This document shows positions 63,931-64,000 of a stretch of 64,000 nt of DNA, in pieces. Source of the stretch: Fonsecaea monophora (lineage: Eukaryota > Ascomycota > Eurotiomycetes > Chaetothyriales > Herpotrichiellaceae); assembly GCF_001642475.1 (NCBI RefSeq), contig NW_019173955.1, positions 62,001 to 126,000 of the forward strand, read 5' to 3'. The notes under the pieces are model-generated. The model searched no databases and was not told where the DNA came from. It saw nothing but the letters and a program-made list of their open reading frames with translations. A program made the translations under genes and the position numbers. How positions within the stretch are numbered: position 1 is the first letter of the stretch; every line of letters starts with the position of its first letter.

Positions 63931-64000
63931 CCGGCAGCTCGGCCACGCTGGTACGAAGAGAAAGTGCAAAGGGTGACGGTAATGAAAACACACGAGGCAA

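Overview
The window is nuclear DNA of a filamentous ascomycete. Genes carry short spliceosomal introns (about 50-120 nt) with GTANGT-type donors, CTAAC/CTGAC-like branch points and YAG acceptors. The gene content also fits: three Zn2Cys6 regulators, a HET-domain protein, a STAND-type N-terminal/ankyrin protein, a CSC1-type channel, a class II aldolase and an NmrA-like protein. The set of families resembles Eurotiomycetes/Chaetothyriales, but that placement is inference from gene content only. About 29 protein genes are supported. No rRNA or tRNA gene, CRISPR array or intact transposon was seen.

Layout. 0-8 kb: the 3' end of a short-chain dehydrogenase, a Zn2Cys6 factor (608-2978, minus), a coiled-coil protein with an internal duplication, and a second Zn2Cys6 factor (4957-7471, minus). 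8-16.9 kb: a monocarboxylate-type MFS transporter divergent from that factor, a LITAF-domain protein, a ZZ-like zinc-finger protein and a CCDC174 homologue. 17-24 kb: a third Zn2Cys6 factor, a small two-TM protein and two neighbouring BTB/POZ genes, the second short. 25-34.6 kb: a sugar transporter, a Nudix hydrolase (YSA1 type), a third BTB-like protein and the STAND-N/ankyrin protein. 35.8-44.7 kb: an NmrA-like protein, the CSC1/OSCA-type channel, a GrpB/UPF0157 protein and a HET protein. 45.4-64 kb: mainly conserved housekeeping genes: UBP16-type deubiquitinase, argininosuccinate synthase (10 exons), class II fructose-bisphosphate aldolase, an OSBP/Kes1 lipid-transfer protein, a Ure2-type GST with a possible targeting extension, a helical probably mitochondrial protein, the CUE protein Def1, and a type II NADH dehydrogenase.

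How they fit together. The left 45 kb is accessory-like: regulators, transporters, self/non-self recognition families and long intergenic spacers with microsatellites and palindromes. The right 19 kb is core metabolism and cell biology. Plausible functional pairs are the second Zn2Cys6 factor with the divergent MFS transporter and the BTB paralogues around 21-31 kb. No complete secondary-metabolite cluster is present (no PKS, NRPS or terpene synthase). Gene models were joined by hand from splice signals and frame arithmetic; exon coordinates are in the entries.
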